Assembly: GCA_017792445.1 (NCBI GenBank)
Contig: CP051232.1
Coordinates: 1,426,001-1,490,000, forward strand
Source: Maritimibacter sp.
Lineage (GTDB): Bacteria > Pseudomonadota > Alphaproteobacteria > Rhodobacterales > Rhodobacteraceae
Reading direction: 5' to 3'
Length of the DNA: 64,000 nt
Within the stretch, counting starts at the first letter, position 1; each line of letters starts with the position of its first letter. Both the position numbers and the translations under genes were made by a program. The notes under the pieces were generated by a model, which searched no databases, had not been told where the DNA came from, and saw nothing but the letters and a program-made list of their open reading frames with translations. This document shows positions 38,928-47,029 of this stretch, one piece after another.

Positions 38928-40897
38928 TCCGCCGCCATCTTGGGTTCTTCGCCACCCACCACGGCGACGTCGCGGATTTGCAGCGTCGCCTTGATGCTGC
39001 CCTTGCGACCGTCTTCATAGGTCACTTCGGTCTCGGTATAGATCTCGTCCGATCCGTCGTAGAGCGCGGTCACAAGGTCCGCGAACTTCTCGGCGATCAC
39101 CGCGCGGCGGACCTTGCGGGTGCGGGTCATCTCGCCGTCGTCCGCGTCCAGTTCCTTGTGCAGGATCAGGAAGCGGTGCACCTGACAGCCTGACAGCATC
39201 TCGTCTTCGGCGACCGAGCGGTTCACCTCTTCGACATGCTCCTGCACCATCTCGTAGACCTTCGGATGCTGCGCCAGTTCCTGATAGCTCGCGTAGGCGA
39301 TGTTGTTGCGCTCGGCCCAACTTCCCACCGCCGACAGGTCGATGTTGATGAAGGCGCAGCACCGGTCGCGGCCCGCGCCGAACACCACCGCTTCAAGGAT
39401 ATTGGGATAGAACTTCAGCTTGTTCTCGACGTATTTCGGCGCGAACAGCCGCCCGTCCGCCATCTTCCCCACGTCCTTTGCGCGGTCGATGATCCGCAGG
39501 TGGCCGGTGCCTTCCTCGATAAAGCCCGCGTCGCCCGTCGCGACCCAGCCCTCTGCATCCTTGGTCGAGGCGGTGCTGTCGGGGTTCTTGTAATACTCCA
39601 CGAAGGTGCCGGGCGAGCGATAGTACACCTCTCCCGAGTCTCCGATCCGGATCTCCACGCCCGGCGACGGCACACCCACCGTATCGGCCCGCACTTCGTT
39701 GTCGGGCTGCTGGGTGATGAAAACCGACGCCTCGGTCTGACCGTACAGTTGCTTCAGGTTGATCCCGAGCGAGCGGTAGAACTCGAAGATCTCGGGCCCG
39801 ATCGCCTCGCCCGCGGTATAGCCCACGCGCACCCGGCTCATCCCGGCGCGGCTGCGCAGCGGGCCGATGATCAGCACTTCGGCCAGCTTGTAGCGCAGGC
39901 GATCCCACGTGCCGACGGGCTTGCCGTCCAATAGGTCCGGGCCGACGCGCTTGGCGAAGTTCAGGCACTTGTGGAACAGCCAGTGCTTGAAGCGGCTGGC
40001 GTCTTCCATCCGGATCATCAGCAGCGTCAGGCGTTCTTCGAAATAGCGGGGCGGTGCAAAGAAATAGGTCGGCGCGATCTCGTGCAGGTTCTCGTACATC
40101 GTCGCCGGGCTTTCCGGGCAGTTCACGCAGAACCCGTTCCAGTAGGCCTGACCGATCGAGAAGATAAAGTCGCCGACCCACGCCATCGGCAGATAGGCCA
40201 GCACCTCGTCGGACGACCGCAGGTGGTCGAACGCGGAAGACGCCTTCGAGGACTCGATGATGTTGCGGTTGGACAGGACCACGCCCTTCGGCCGCCCCGT
40301 CGTGCCCGAGGTGTAAAGCATCACGCAGGTGTCGTCATAGCCGATGGCGGCGATGCGGGCGTCGAGTTCCTTCTCGAACCGCTCATGCGCGGCGCGGCCC
40401 TCGGCCGAGACGTCGGACATCGCATGCAGGCGGGCGTGGTCGTACTTCCGCATCCCGCGCGGGTCGAGGTACAGGATGTGCTCGATCGCGGACACGCGCT
40501 CTTGCACCTCGATGACCTTGTCGACCTGTTCCTGATCGCCACAGACGGCGAAGCGCGCGCCACAGTGTTCCAGCACATAGGCCATCTCTTCGGCCACGGC
40601 GTCCTGATACAGCGGAACCGGTATCGCGCCGCACATCTGCGCGGCGACCATCGACCAGTATAGCGCGGGGCGGTTGCGCCCGATCACCGCGACGTGGTCG
40701 CCCTTCTCGACACCCAGCGCCAGCAGGCCCAGCGCCAAGGCGCGGACCTCTTCAGCGGTCTCCGCCCATGTCCAGCATTGCCAGATCCCGAACTCTTTCT
40801 CGCGATAAGCGGGGCGTGCGCCGAACTCTCGGACGTTTCGCGCCAGAAGCGCAGGTACGGATAGATAGTCAGCCTTTTGGCTGCTCTGTTTTGGCAC
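38924..40897 (-). CDS. Long-chain-type acyl-CoA synthetase (AMP-forming)
   Basis: A 657-residue cytoplasmic ligase. The P-loop-like AMP motif is YTSGTTGRPKGVVLSN, followed by LPMAWVGDFIFSIGQ, YGQTEASVF, TGDAGFIEEGTGHLRIIDRAKD and MADGRLFAPKYVENKL. This is the layout of large FadD/ACSL-type enzymes, which activate fatty or aryl-alkanoic acids. The start is a GTG at 40897 with GGGAGGA 6 nt upstream. It heads the operon behind a good promoter (40966-40994), with a second ligase at the operon's far end. Two ligases of different type around one transporter suggest a family of related acid substrates. Confidence 0.93.
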   Translation of the reverse strand: MPKQSSQKADYLSVPALLARNVREFGARPAYREKEFGIWQCWTWAETAEEVRALALGLLALGVEKGDHVAVIGRNRPALYWSMVAAQMCGAIPVPLYQDAVAEEMAYVLEHCGARFAVCGDQEQVDKVIEVQERVSAIEHILYLDPRGMRKYDHARLHAMSDVSAEGRAAHERFEKELDARIAAIGYDDTCVMLYTSGTTGRPKGVVLSNRNIIESSKASSAFDHLRSSDEVLAYLPMAWVGDFIFSIGQAYWNGFCVNCPESPATMYENLHEIAPTYFFAPPRYFEERLTLLMIRMEDASRFKHWLFHKCLNFAKRVGPDLLDGKPVGTWDRLRYKLAEVLIIGPLRSRAGMSRVRVGYTAGEAIGPEIFEFYRSLGINLKQLYGQTEASVFITQQPDNEVRADTVGVPSPGVEIRIGDSGEVYYRSPGTFVEYYKNPDSTASTKDAEGWVATGDAGFIEEGTGHLRIIDRAKDVGKMADGRLFAPKYVENKLKFYPNILEAVVFGAGRDRCCAFINIDLSAVGSWAERNNIAYASYQELAQHPKVYEMVQEHVEEVNRSVAEDEMLSGCQVHRFLILHKELDADDGEMTRTRKVRRAVIAEKFADLVTALYDGSDEIYTETEVTYEDGRKGSIKATLQIRDVAVVGGEEPKMAAE

Positions 40898-40965
40898 GCG
40901 GCTCCTCCCTTGTGGCCGGCCCAGCCACGCGCTCCAACCGCCTCCCAACGGCGGAACGTACGAAA

Positions 40966-40994
40966 GATTGTTTCTTTTGCATGCGACCTGTCAA
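40966..40994 (-). promoter_or_regulatory. Predicted sigma-70 promoter of the ligase-liv operon
   Basis: On the minus strand TTGACA (40994-40989), a 17-bp spacer and ACAATC (40971-40966) lie about 70 bp before the GTG start, giving a leader of roughly 60 nt. Confidence 0.55.
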
Positions 40995-41062
40995 CGGATT
41001 TCCGGTGCGGCGACCGCCACGGAAACTTTTTGCCGCGACGTCATACGTGCTAGCATTGCCGC

Positions 41063-41227
41063 ATGGATCCGGTGACCATCGCTTTCTACGCCATCATCTG
41101 CGGCGGCCTCAGCGCCGCGTCGCCCGCGATGCCGCGCCTGCCTGTCCGGCTGGCCGTCGGCGCCGCGGTCGGGATCGCCGCGAGTTTCGCGCTGCCGGTG
41201 CTGCGCGGGATGGCGGGCGGTTACTAG
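41063..41227 (+). CDS. 54-residue membrane protein of unknown function
   Basis: The frame encodes a small protein with two hydrophobic stretches, DPVTIAFYAIICGGLSAAS and RLAVGAAVGIAASFALPVL, separated by a proline/arginine turn. Third codon positions are mostly G/C, as expected for coding DNA here. No clear Shine-Dalgarno precedes the ATG, so it may be leaderless or weakly translated. Its stop is one base from the stop of the convergent M20 hydrolase gene. I recall similar tiny proteins in Rhodobacterales but know no function. Confidence 0.6.
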   Translation: MDPVTIAFYAIICGGLSAASPAMPRLPVRLAVGAAVGIAASFALPVLRGMAGGY

Positions 41228-41228
41228 G

Positions 41229-42425
41229 TCACAGCTTCGACACGGCCCGCGCCAGCACGTTCAGTCCGGACACCAGATCGGCTTCGGCCGTGTCCTCGCT
41301 GAAGTCGTGGCTGATGCCGCCGATGGACGGGACGAACAGCATCGAGACCGGCATGAAATGCGATACGTTCGTCGCGTCGTGCAGCGCGCCCGACGGCATC
41401 CGCCGCCACTTGCCCGGCACTTCCTCTTCGGCGGCCTCCGCCAGCGCGTTTTGCAGGCGGGCGTCCATGTCGACCGGGTCCAGCCCCAGCATGTCCCCGA
41501 ACGACAGCCCCAGCCCGCGCGCGTTGGCGACCTCTGCGGCGGTGTCGCGGATGATCTTCTCCATCCGGTCCAGCCGGGACGCGTCGCCGTCGCGCCACTG
41601 CATCGAGAACACGGCCTTCCCCGGCACGATGGACGAGGCCGAGGGCGTCAGCGCGACATGCCCGATGGTCCAGACGGTAGCATCGGTCACAAGCCCCTCG
41701 AACCGCGCGGCGATCTTCGCGTTGAAGTCCGCCAGACCCTGAAAGGCGTCCTTCCGAAGATGCATCGGCGTGGTGCCGGCGTGGTTCTGCTGGCCGGTGA
41801 AGGTGATACGCATGTCTCGGATACCGACGATGGCATTCACCACGCCGATCTTCTCGCCCGACTGCTCCAGCCACGGGCCCTGCTCGATATGCGCTTCCAT
41901 GAAACCGGTGAACATCTCCGGCGACACCCAGTCGCCCGCAAGATCCGCCATCCGCGCCCGCGCTTCGCCGAAGGACAGCCCGCCGTGATCCGTCAGCCGG
42001 TCGGCCGCCTCCAGCGTCAGCTTGCCCCGCCAGACCGTGCTGCCGGTGGTGACGCCCCAGCGGCCCTCTTCGTCCTGAAAGGACACGACAGACACCGGCG
42101 GCCCGCCCGCCTCTTTCGCGGCGCGCGCCACCTCCAGCCCGCAGATCACGCCAAGCGCACCGTCCAGCCAGCCGCCTTCGGGCTGGCTGTCGGAATGCGA
42201 GCCCATCAACAGGCTCTTCTCGCCCGCGATGCCGAACAGGTTGCCGACCGGGTCGAACCGCGGCTCCAACCCCGCCTCAGCCATGCGTCCCGCCAGCCAT
42301 TTCCGCGCCTCGATATCGGCATCGGAATAGGCCGGTCGCACCACGCCCTTGCCGATTCCCGAGGCCCCGAATTGCCGCAAAGCATGCAGATCGGCAAGGA
42401 AACGGTCGGGCTGGACGGGGATCAT
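41229..42425 (-). CDS. M20-family Zn-dependent hydrolase (N-carbamoyl amino acid/allantoate amidohydrolase type)
   Basis: A 398-residue cytoplasmic amidase of the hydantoinase/carbamoylase group. Metal ligands are visible in [20 protein letters not shown] (His and Asp) and [10 protein letters not shown] (the Glu-Glu pair), with [18 protein letters not shown] and a lid domain containing [17 protein letters not shown]. The C-terminal His region is [13 protein letters not shown]. Substrates of the family include N-carbamoyl-L-amino acids, allantoate and ureidoglycine. The ATG at 42425 follows GAGGAGA. hyuA/hyuB (50-54 kb) could supply N-carbamoyl substrates, but the distance makes this only suggestive. 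Confidence 0.87.
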   Translation of the reverse strand: MIPVQPDRFLADLHALRQFGASGIGKGVVRPAYSDADIEARKWLAGRMAEAGLEPRFDPVGNLFGIAGEKSLLMGSHSDSQPEGGWLDGALGVICGLEVARAAKEAGGPPVSVVSFQDEEGRWGVTTGSTVWRGKLTLEAADRLTDHGGLSFGEARARMADLAGDWVSPEMFTGFMEAHIEQGPWLEQSGEKIGVVNAIVGIRDMRITFTGQQNHAGTTPMHLRKDAFQGLADFNAKIAARFEGLVTDATVWTIGHVALTPSASSIVPGKAVFSMQWRDGDASRLDRMEKIIRDTAAEVANARGLGLSFGDMLGLDPVDMDARLQNALAEAAEEEVPGKWRRMPSGALHDATNVSHFMPVSMLFVPSIGGISHDFSEDTAEADLVSGLNVLARAVSKL

Positions 42426-42573
42426 TGGGGTCTCCTCGGGCTTCGGGATTCCACCCGAGCATAATTTATCATGATCGTTTTCGCCATGCCCCGCTGACGT
42501 TGGGCCAATCGGGGCCGATCCGGGCGTGACCTGCCGCGCCACCCACGCTAAGCCACCGGGGAAGGAGTACACG

Positions 42574-43227
42574 ATGGGTGAAGTCATCCTTGTCCGTCAC
42601 GGACAGGCAAATTCCGCGTCGCAGGACGAGGCCGGCTATGACCGGTTGTCGGATCTCGGACGCCAGCAGGCGCTGTGGCTGGGAGACTGGCTGCGGGACC
42701 ACGAGGCACCGTTCGACCGGGTGCTGATGGGCAGCCTGCGCCGTCACCGGCAGACCGCCGAGGCGATCGGCGAGGTGGGTGCCGCCCCCGAGGAAGACGT
42801 GCGCCTGAACGAGATGGATTACTTCAACCTTGGCGCCGCCCTGCGCGACCATTCCGGTCGCCCGATGCCCGCCGGGCCCGAGGATTTCGCCAGCCACATC
42901 GTCGAGGTGATGGAGGCGTGGCACGCGGCCCTGATCCGTGGGCAGGAGACCTTCGCCGACTTCGAGACCCGCGTCGCCGCCGTGCTGCAAGCCGCCGCCG
43001 AGCCCGGTGTGCGGGTGCTGTGCGTCACCTCGGGCGGGGTGATTGGAATGGTCATGCGGCACCTGCTGCAACTCGACCCGCGCCGGATGGCCCATGTGCT
43101 GATGCCGATCCGCAATTCCTCGGTGCATCGCGTGATGGTCGCGCCCCACGGCACGATCCTTGCCGGGTTCAACGCGACGCCGCATCTCGACATCGCCGAC
43201 CGCGCCTTCGCCCGCACCACCTATTAG
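42574..43227 (+). CDS. Histidine phosphatase (phosphoglycerate mutase-like) family protein
   Basis: A 217-residue cytoplasmic protein of branch 1 of the histidine phosphatase family. The phospho-His motif is [12 protein letters not shown] (RHG near residue 8), followed by [29 protein letters not shown] and the second His in [12 protein letters not shown] usual Glu-containing segment is LNEMDYFNL. Substrate unknown. The ATG at 42574 has GAAGGAG upstream. It is followed after 9 nt by the saccharopine-pathway genes, so it may be part of that operon. Confidence 0.87.
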   Translation: MGEVILVRHGQANSASQDEAGYDRLSDLGRQQALWLGDWLRDHEAPFDRVLMGSLRRHRQTAEAIGEVGAAPEEDVRLNEMDYFNLGAALRDHSGRPMPAGPEDFASHIVEVMEAWHAALIRGQETFADFETRVAAVLQAAAEPGVRVLCVTSGGVIGMVMRHLLQLDPRRMAHVLMPIRNSSVHRVMVAPHGTILAGFNATPHLDIADRAFARTTY

Positions 43228-43236
43228 GAGCCAGCC

Positions 43237-44283
43237 ATGACACATCTCTGGGTCCGCGCCGAGCAGCGCGATCACGAACAGCGCGTCGGCCTGATGCCCG
43301 AGGGGGCGAAGGCGCTGATCGCCAAGGGTATCCGCGTGACGGTCGAGGACAGCGCCAGCCGCGCCATCCCGCTTGACGGCTACCGCGCCGCCGGCTGCGA
43401 GATTGCCGCCGAGGGCGCGTGGCCGGATGCGCCCGCCGACGCCATCGTGTTCGGGCTGAAGGAACTGCCCGAGGCGAATACGCCGCTTACTCACCGGCAC
43501 ATCATGTTCGGCCACGCCTACAAGGGGCAGGCGGATGGCCGCATGTTGCTGGACCGCTTCAAGCTGGGCGGCGGCACGCTGTACGACCTTGAATACCTGA
43601 CCGATGAAACGGGCCGCCGGGTCGCCGCTTTCGGCTACTGGGCCGGCTTCGCGGGCGCGGCGGTCGCGCTGAAATGCTGGGCCGCCCAGCAGCGCGGCAC
43701 GATCTGCGGGCCGGTCGGGGTCTACCCGTCGTCTGACGCGCTGAAGGCGGACCTGTCGGGCGAACTCGACGCGACCGGCCAGCCGCGTCCCCGCGCGATC
43801 GTAATCGGCGCGCTTGGACGCGTCGGAACCGGCGCATCCGATCTCTGCGCCGCCATGGGCGTGGAAACCACCAAATGGGATATGGCCGAAACGGCGCATG
43901 GCGGCCCGTTCCCCGAGGTGCTGGAACACGAGATCTTCCTGAACTGCATCCTCGCCAATCCGGGATGCCCCGTTTTCGTGCCGCGTTCTGCCGTCACGAT
44001 GCAGCGCAAGCTGACGGTAATCGGCGACATCGCCTGCGATCCGACCTCGGACTTTTCGCCGATCAAGGTCTACGACCGCGTCACCACGTGGGAGGATCCG
44101 GCGATCCGCACGGCGGGCAAACCGCCGCTGGATGTCACCGCCATCGACAACCTGCCGTCCCTGCTGCCTGCCGAAAGCTCCGAGGACTACGCGGCCCAGC
44201 TTCTGCCGTCGCTTCTGACCCTCGATGCGCTGGACAAGGGTGTCTGGGCACGGGCAAAAGCGGAATTCGACAGGCACGCCTGA
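43237..44283 (+). CDS. Saccharopine dehydrogenase, LYS1/LKR-like
   Basis: A 348-residue enzyme of the AlaDH/PNT-fold saccharopine dehydrogenase (LYS1) family. It joins lysine and 2-oxoglutarate to saccharopine, or the reverse. The N-terminus LWVRAEQRDHEQRVGLMPEGAKALIAKG (in part), IMFGHAYKGQ and GTLYDLEYLTDETGRRVAAFGYWAG are diagnostic. The nucleotide-binding loop reads IVIGALGRVGTGA, and GDIACDPTSDFSPI follows. Next to a LYS9-type gene it probably works in the catabolic direction, as the lysine-ketoglutarate reductase half of animal LKR/SDH. The ATG follows AGGAG by 6 nt. Confidence 0.88.
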   Translation: MTHLWVRAEQRDHEQRVGLMPEGAKALIAKGIRVTVEDSASRAIPLDGYRAAGCEIAAEGAWPDAPADAIVFGLKELPEANTPLTHRHIMFGHAYKGQADGRMLLDRFKLGGGTLYDLEYLTDETGRRVAAFGYWAGFAGAAVALKCWAAQQRGTICGPVGVYPSSDALKADLSGELDATGQPRPRAIVIGALGRVGTGASDLCAAMGVETTKWDMAETAHGGPFPEVLEHEIFLNCILANPGCPVFVPRSAVTMQRKLTVIGDIACDPTSDFSPIKVYDRVTTWEDPAIRTAGKPPLDVTAIDNLPSLLPAESSEDYAAQLLPSLLTLDALDKGVWARAKAEFDRHA

Positions 44284-44317
44284 TCTTCTTCTGACCGAAA
44301 ATACCCCGCCGGAGGCA
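44284..44317 (-). repeat. Extragenic repeat copy between the saccharopine genes
   Basis: Read on the minus strand, GGGGTATTTTCGGTCAGAAG matches the tail of the element at 4264-4293 (GGGATATTT...CCAAAGAAG) in order and spacing, with scattered differences. It lacks the double hairpin of the first copy. Confidence 0.45.
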
Positions 44318-44350
44318 TGAAGGTTCCGGCGCAACGACAGGAGCCCTCGC

Positions 44351-45493
44351 ATGACCATCCATTGGTGCGGCACCGGCCTTTCCGCCATCCCCGGCCTGCG
44401 CAAGCTGATCGCAGACGGTCATCGGGTCACCGTCTGGAACCGCACGGTCGACAAGGCGCAGGACGCGGTGGGCGACCTGACGGACGACATCCGCGCTTTC
44501 GATCTCGACGCGGTGACGGACGCGGTCGCGAAGGGCGATGTGATCGTGTCGATGCTGCCCGCGGACTGGCACGTGCCGCTGGCAAAGCTGGCCATCGCGA
44601 AAGGTGCGAGTTTCGTCTCGTCCTCCTACATCGCGCCCGAGATGCGGGCGCTGGACGACAGCGCAAGGACCGCCAGCGTCGCGCTGGTGAACGAGGTGGG
44701 GCTGGACCCCGGTATCGATCACGTGATGGCGCACTGGCTGATGGCCGACTACCGCGCGTCGGGGGCGTACAATCCGAAGAACACGCTGTCCTTCCTGTCC
44801 TACTGCGGCGGCGTGCCGAAAATCTCCAACGCGTTCCGCTACAAGTTCTCATGGGCGCCCGCCGGTGTTCTGAAAGCCCTGCGATCGCCGTCGAAGTCGA
44901 TCCGCGATTTCACCGAGCTTGAAGTCAAACGCCCGTGGGATGCGATCACCAGCTACACCGCGCCGCTGCCCCAGCCCGAGAGTTTCGAAGTCTACCCGAA
45001 CCGCGACTCGCTGCCCTTCATGGCCGAGTACGGGTTCGAGCAGGGCTGGCCGGTGAAGGAATTCGTGCGCGGCACCCTGCGTCTGAATGGCTGGGCGGAC
45101 GCGTGGTCCGACATCTTCGCCGAGATCGAGACGCTGAAAGGCCCCGAGGGGGATGCCCGTATCGCCGAACTGTCGGCGGAACTGTGGGAGAAGAACGCCT
45201 ACGACGAGGACGAACCCGACCGCGTCGTACTGTGCGTCGACCTGAAAGCCGAGGATCACGGCAAACCGGTCTATCACAAGACCTACGTCATGGATGCCTG
45301 GGGCGATGCGCGCGGCACCGCGATGGCGCGACTGGTGTCCGAACCCGTGGCGCTGGCGGTCGAGGCGGTTATCGCGCGGGAAATCCCCGCGGGCGTCAGT
45401 GCGGCGCCGAAAGACCCGAAGCTGGTCGCGCGGTGGATGGGCCTTGTGGATCGTCTTGCGCAGCACCTGCAGGTGGTCGATCACCTGCGCTGA
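44351..45493 (+). CDS. Saccharopine dehydrogenase/reductase, LYS9/SDH-like
   Basis: A 380-residue Rossmann-fold enzyme of the Saccharop_dh (LYS9) family. It oxidises saccharopine to glutamate and aminoadipate semialdehyde. The N-terminal dinucleotide region is HWCGTGLSAIPGLRKLI with VWNRTVDKA, followed by VIVSMLPADWHVPLAKLA, FVSSSYIAPEM and VGLDPGIDHVMAHWLM, all family landmarks. The C-terminal DEDEPDRVVLCVDLKAE also fits. Together with the preceding LYS1-like gene it forms a split version of the bifunctional eukaryotic LKR/SDH, described in some Roseobacters. An AGGAG lies 9 nt before the ATG. Confidence 0.88.
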   Translation: MTIHWCGTGLSAIPGLRKLIADGHRVTVWNRTVDKAQDAVGDLTDDIRAFDLDAVTDAVAKGDVIVSMLPADWHVPLAKLAIAKGASFVSSSYIAPEMRALDDSARTASVALVNEVGLDPGIDHVMAHWLMADYRASGAYNPKNTLSFLSYCGGVPKISNAFRYKFSWAPAGVLKALRSPSKSIRDFTELEVKRPWDAITSYTAPLPQPESFEVYPNRDSLPFMAEYGFEQGWPVKEFVRGTLRLNGWADAWSDIFAEIETLKGPEGDARIAELSAELWEKNAYDEDEPDRVVLCVDLKAEDHGKPVYHKTYVMDAWGDARGTAMARLVSEPVALAVEAVIAREIPAGVSAAPKDPKLVARWMGLVDRLAQHLQVVDHLR

Positions 45494-45502
45494 CGTGACA
45501 GG

Positions 45503-45946
45503 TCAGGCGACCTCGGCGTGCTCGAAGATCCGGCACAGGCCGTCGTTGTCTTCGACCAGTTCGTCCAGCATGACCTTGTCGAGATGGGCGTAGAACGCTT
45601 CCATCGCCCCAAGGATGCACCCGCGCAGACGGCAGGCGCCGACCAGCGGGCAGGTGTTCTCGTCCGCGACCATGCACTCGACCAGCGGCACCTCTGCCTC
45701 CAGTTTGCGGAACACCTCTCCGACCGAGATCTCGTTGGCGGCCCGCCCAAGCCGGATCCCGCCGCGACGGCCCCGGATCGTGGTCAGGAAATCCAACTGC
45801 GCCAGCCGGTTTACGACGTGGCCAAGGTGGTTTTCCGAAGAATTGCAGCCTTCGGCGATCTCTGACTTGGTGACGTTTCTGTCCTTGTGCACGGCGCAAA
45901 ACATGAGGACACGCATGGCAAGGTTGGTACGCTTCGTAATTCTCAT
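45503..45946 (-). CDS. Rrf2-family Fe-S transcriptional regulator (RirA/NsrR-like)
   Basis: A 147-residue winged-helix protein. The N-terminus MRITKRTNLAMRVLMFCAVH and VTKSEIAEGCNSSENHL, with RGRRGGIRLGR as wing, are typical. Cluster ligands are Cys91, Cys99 and Cys105 (ECMVADENTCPLVGACRLR), with a further Cys110. Positions 91/99/105 are those I recall for RirA, and NsrR and IscR are very close; NO or iron sensing is likely, but which cannot be decided. The ATG at 45946 has AGGAG upstream. A perfect FNR box (46008-46021) and a palindrome (45968-45981) lie in the promoter region. Confidence 0.87.
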   Translation of the reverse strand: MRITKRTNLAMRVLMFCAVHKDRNVTKSEIAEGCNSSENHLGHVVNRLAQLDFLTTIRGRRGGIRLGRAANEISVGEVFRKLEAEVPLVECMVADENTCPLVGACRLRGCILGAMEAFYAHLDKVMLDELVEDNDGLCRIFEHAEVA

Positions 45947-45967
45947 CGGCCGGACTCCTGGAATAAC

Positions 45968-45981
45968 GGCATTCAAATGCC
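45968..45981. promoter_or_regulatory. Palindrome near the rrf2-type gene start, possible autoregulatory operator
   Basis: GGCATT-CA-AATGCC is a perfect inverted repeat 22 bp before the regulator's start codon, near the expected transcription start if the FNR box acts at about -41. Confidence 0.3.
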
Positions 45982-46007
45982 AGTAGCACCGAGTCGCGGA
46001 ACCGTTA

Positions 46008-46021
46008 TTGATGCAAATCAA
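46008..46021 (-). promoter_or_regulatory. FNR/FnrL binding site
   Basis: TTGAT-GCAA-ATCAA is a perfect match to the FNR consensus TTGAT-N4-ATCAA. Its centre is about 69 bp upstream of the regulator start codon. TGCTAC on the minus strand, roughly 32 bp downstream of the centre, could be the -10 of a class II FNR-activated promoter. This implies induction at low oxygen. Confidence 0.7.
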
Positions 46022-46081
46022 GTGCGCATTAATCACGAAATATGATGTATTATTCCGGCACTTTTACCGGACGCACCGTAT

Positions 46082-46879
46082 TCACGTGGCGTCGGTGTCC
46101 ATGTAGGCCCCGATCACCTGCTGGTCGAAATCGATGACCGAGCCGGTCACGACGCCCGATTGCGGCCCCAGTAGAAAAGCGACCTGACCGGCCACGTGTT
46201 CGGGCTTCACCAGCATTCCGAAGGGCAGGCTCGCCTCGACCTCTTTCTGCCAGCCCGGCCCGCGCCCGTGCCATTTCTGCTGGGTGATATTCTCGCCCGG
46301 AGTATCCATCCAGCCCACGTTGATCGCGTTCACCCGGATGCGGTGCTTTGACAGCGCGGCGGCAGAGTTTTTCGTCGTGAACAGCAGCGCGGCCTTCGAC
46401 GCGCCGTAGGGCGCAAGGAAAGAGGTGCCGCCATGTACGGTGATCGACAGGATGTTGACCGCCGTCCCGGCGATGCCTTCGTCGACGCAGCGCTGCGCAA
46501 AGCGTTGCAACGCGAAGAACGGCCCCTTTGCGTTGACGGCCATGACCCGGTCCCACAGCTCGGGCGTCGTGTCGAGGATCGAGCCCCGGTCCATGATCGC
46601 CGCGCCGTTCACCAGCGACGTGACGCGCCCCATCTTTCCGGCAGCGTCGTCGACCATTCGCGCGGCGGCCTCGGTGTCGCCCATGTCCACGTGAAGGAAA
46701 TGCGCTTCCACCCCTCCTACCGACAGATCCGCTGCAACCTTGGGCCCGGTCTCGGCGTCGATTGACGCCAGCACCAGCCGCCTGCAGCCCTGCCCGATCA
46801 TCTCGCGTGCGATGGCCAGCCCAAGCCCCTGCGTGCCGCCGGTGATCAGGGCGCAGGTGTCGGCGTGATACTCGGTCAT
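46082..46879 (-). CDS. Short-chain dehydrogenase/reductase (SDR)
   Basis: A 265-residue classical SDR. The cofactor motif is ALITGGTQGLGLAIA (TGxxxGxG), followed by SLVNGAAIMDRG in place of NNAG and the catalytic Ser...Tyr-xxx-Lys in NILSITVHGG and PYGASKAAL. NAINVGWMDTPG and SGVVTGSVIDFDQQ close the fold. The substrate is unknown; the sequence resembles sugar/polyol-type SDRs. The ATG at 46879 is preceded by GGAGACGCCCCC. It diverges from the desaturase gene over 150 bp and may share its control. Confidence 0.9.
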   Translation of the reverse strand: MTEYHADTCALITGGTQGLGLAIAREMIGQGCRRLVLASIDAETGPKVAADLSVGGVEAHFLHVDMGDTEAAARMVDDAAGKMGRVTSLVNGAAIMDRGSILDTTPELWDRVMAVNAKGPFFALQRFAQRCVDEGIAGTAVNILSITVHGGTSFLAPYGASKAALLFTTKNSAAALSKHRIRVNAINVGWMDTPGENITQQKWHGRGPGWQKEVEASLPFGMLVKPEHVAGQVAFLLGPQSGVVTGSVIDFDQQVIGAYMDTDAT

Positions 46880-46968
46880 GGGGGCGTCTCCTTCTGATGC
46901 CGCGCGATTGGCGCAGCATTGCGGGACAGGGTCAAGGCCGGCACCGCCGTTCTGCGGCATCACCGGGA

Positions 46969-46983
46969 ACGCAACGGTTGCGT
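46969..46983. promoter_or_regulatory. 15-bp palindrome over the desaturase -35 element, candidate operator
   Basis: ACGCAAC-G-GTTGCGT is a perfect inverted repeat with a single central base. It covers the predicted -35 (TTGCGT) of the desaturase promoter in the divergent region, a position suited to a repressor. Confidence 0.4.
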
Positions 46984-47005
46984 GCCTACCTCGCGCGGCT
47001 AAAGT
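46978..47005 (+). promoter_or_regulatory. Predicted promoter of the desaturase gene
   Basis: TTGCGT (46978-46983), a 16-bp spacer and TAAAGT (47000-47005) lie 25 bp before the ATG at 47030. Confidence 0.45.
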
Positions 47006-47029
47006 TGACCCATCGGAAGGGAGGAGCCG

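Noticed and set aside
42469..44403. A 644-codon minus-strand frame opposite the histidine phosphatase and LYS1-like genes
   Set aside because: Antisense shadow of two genes with clear family motifs.
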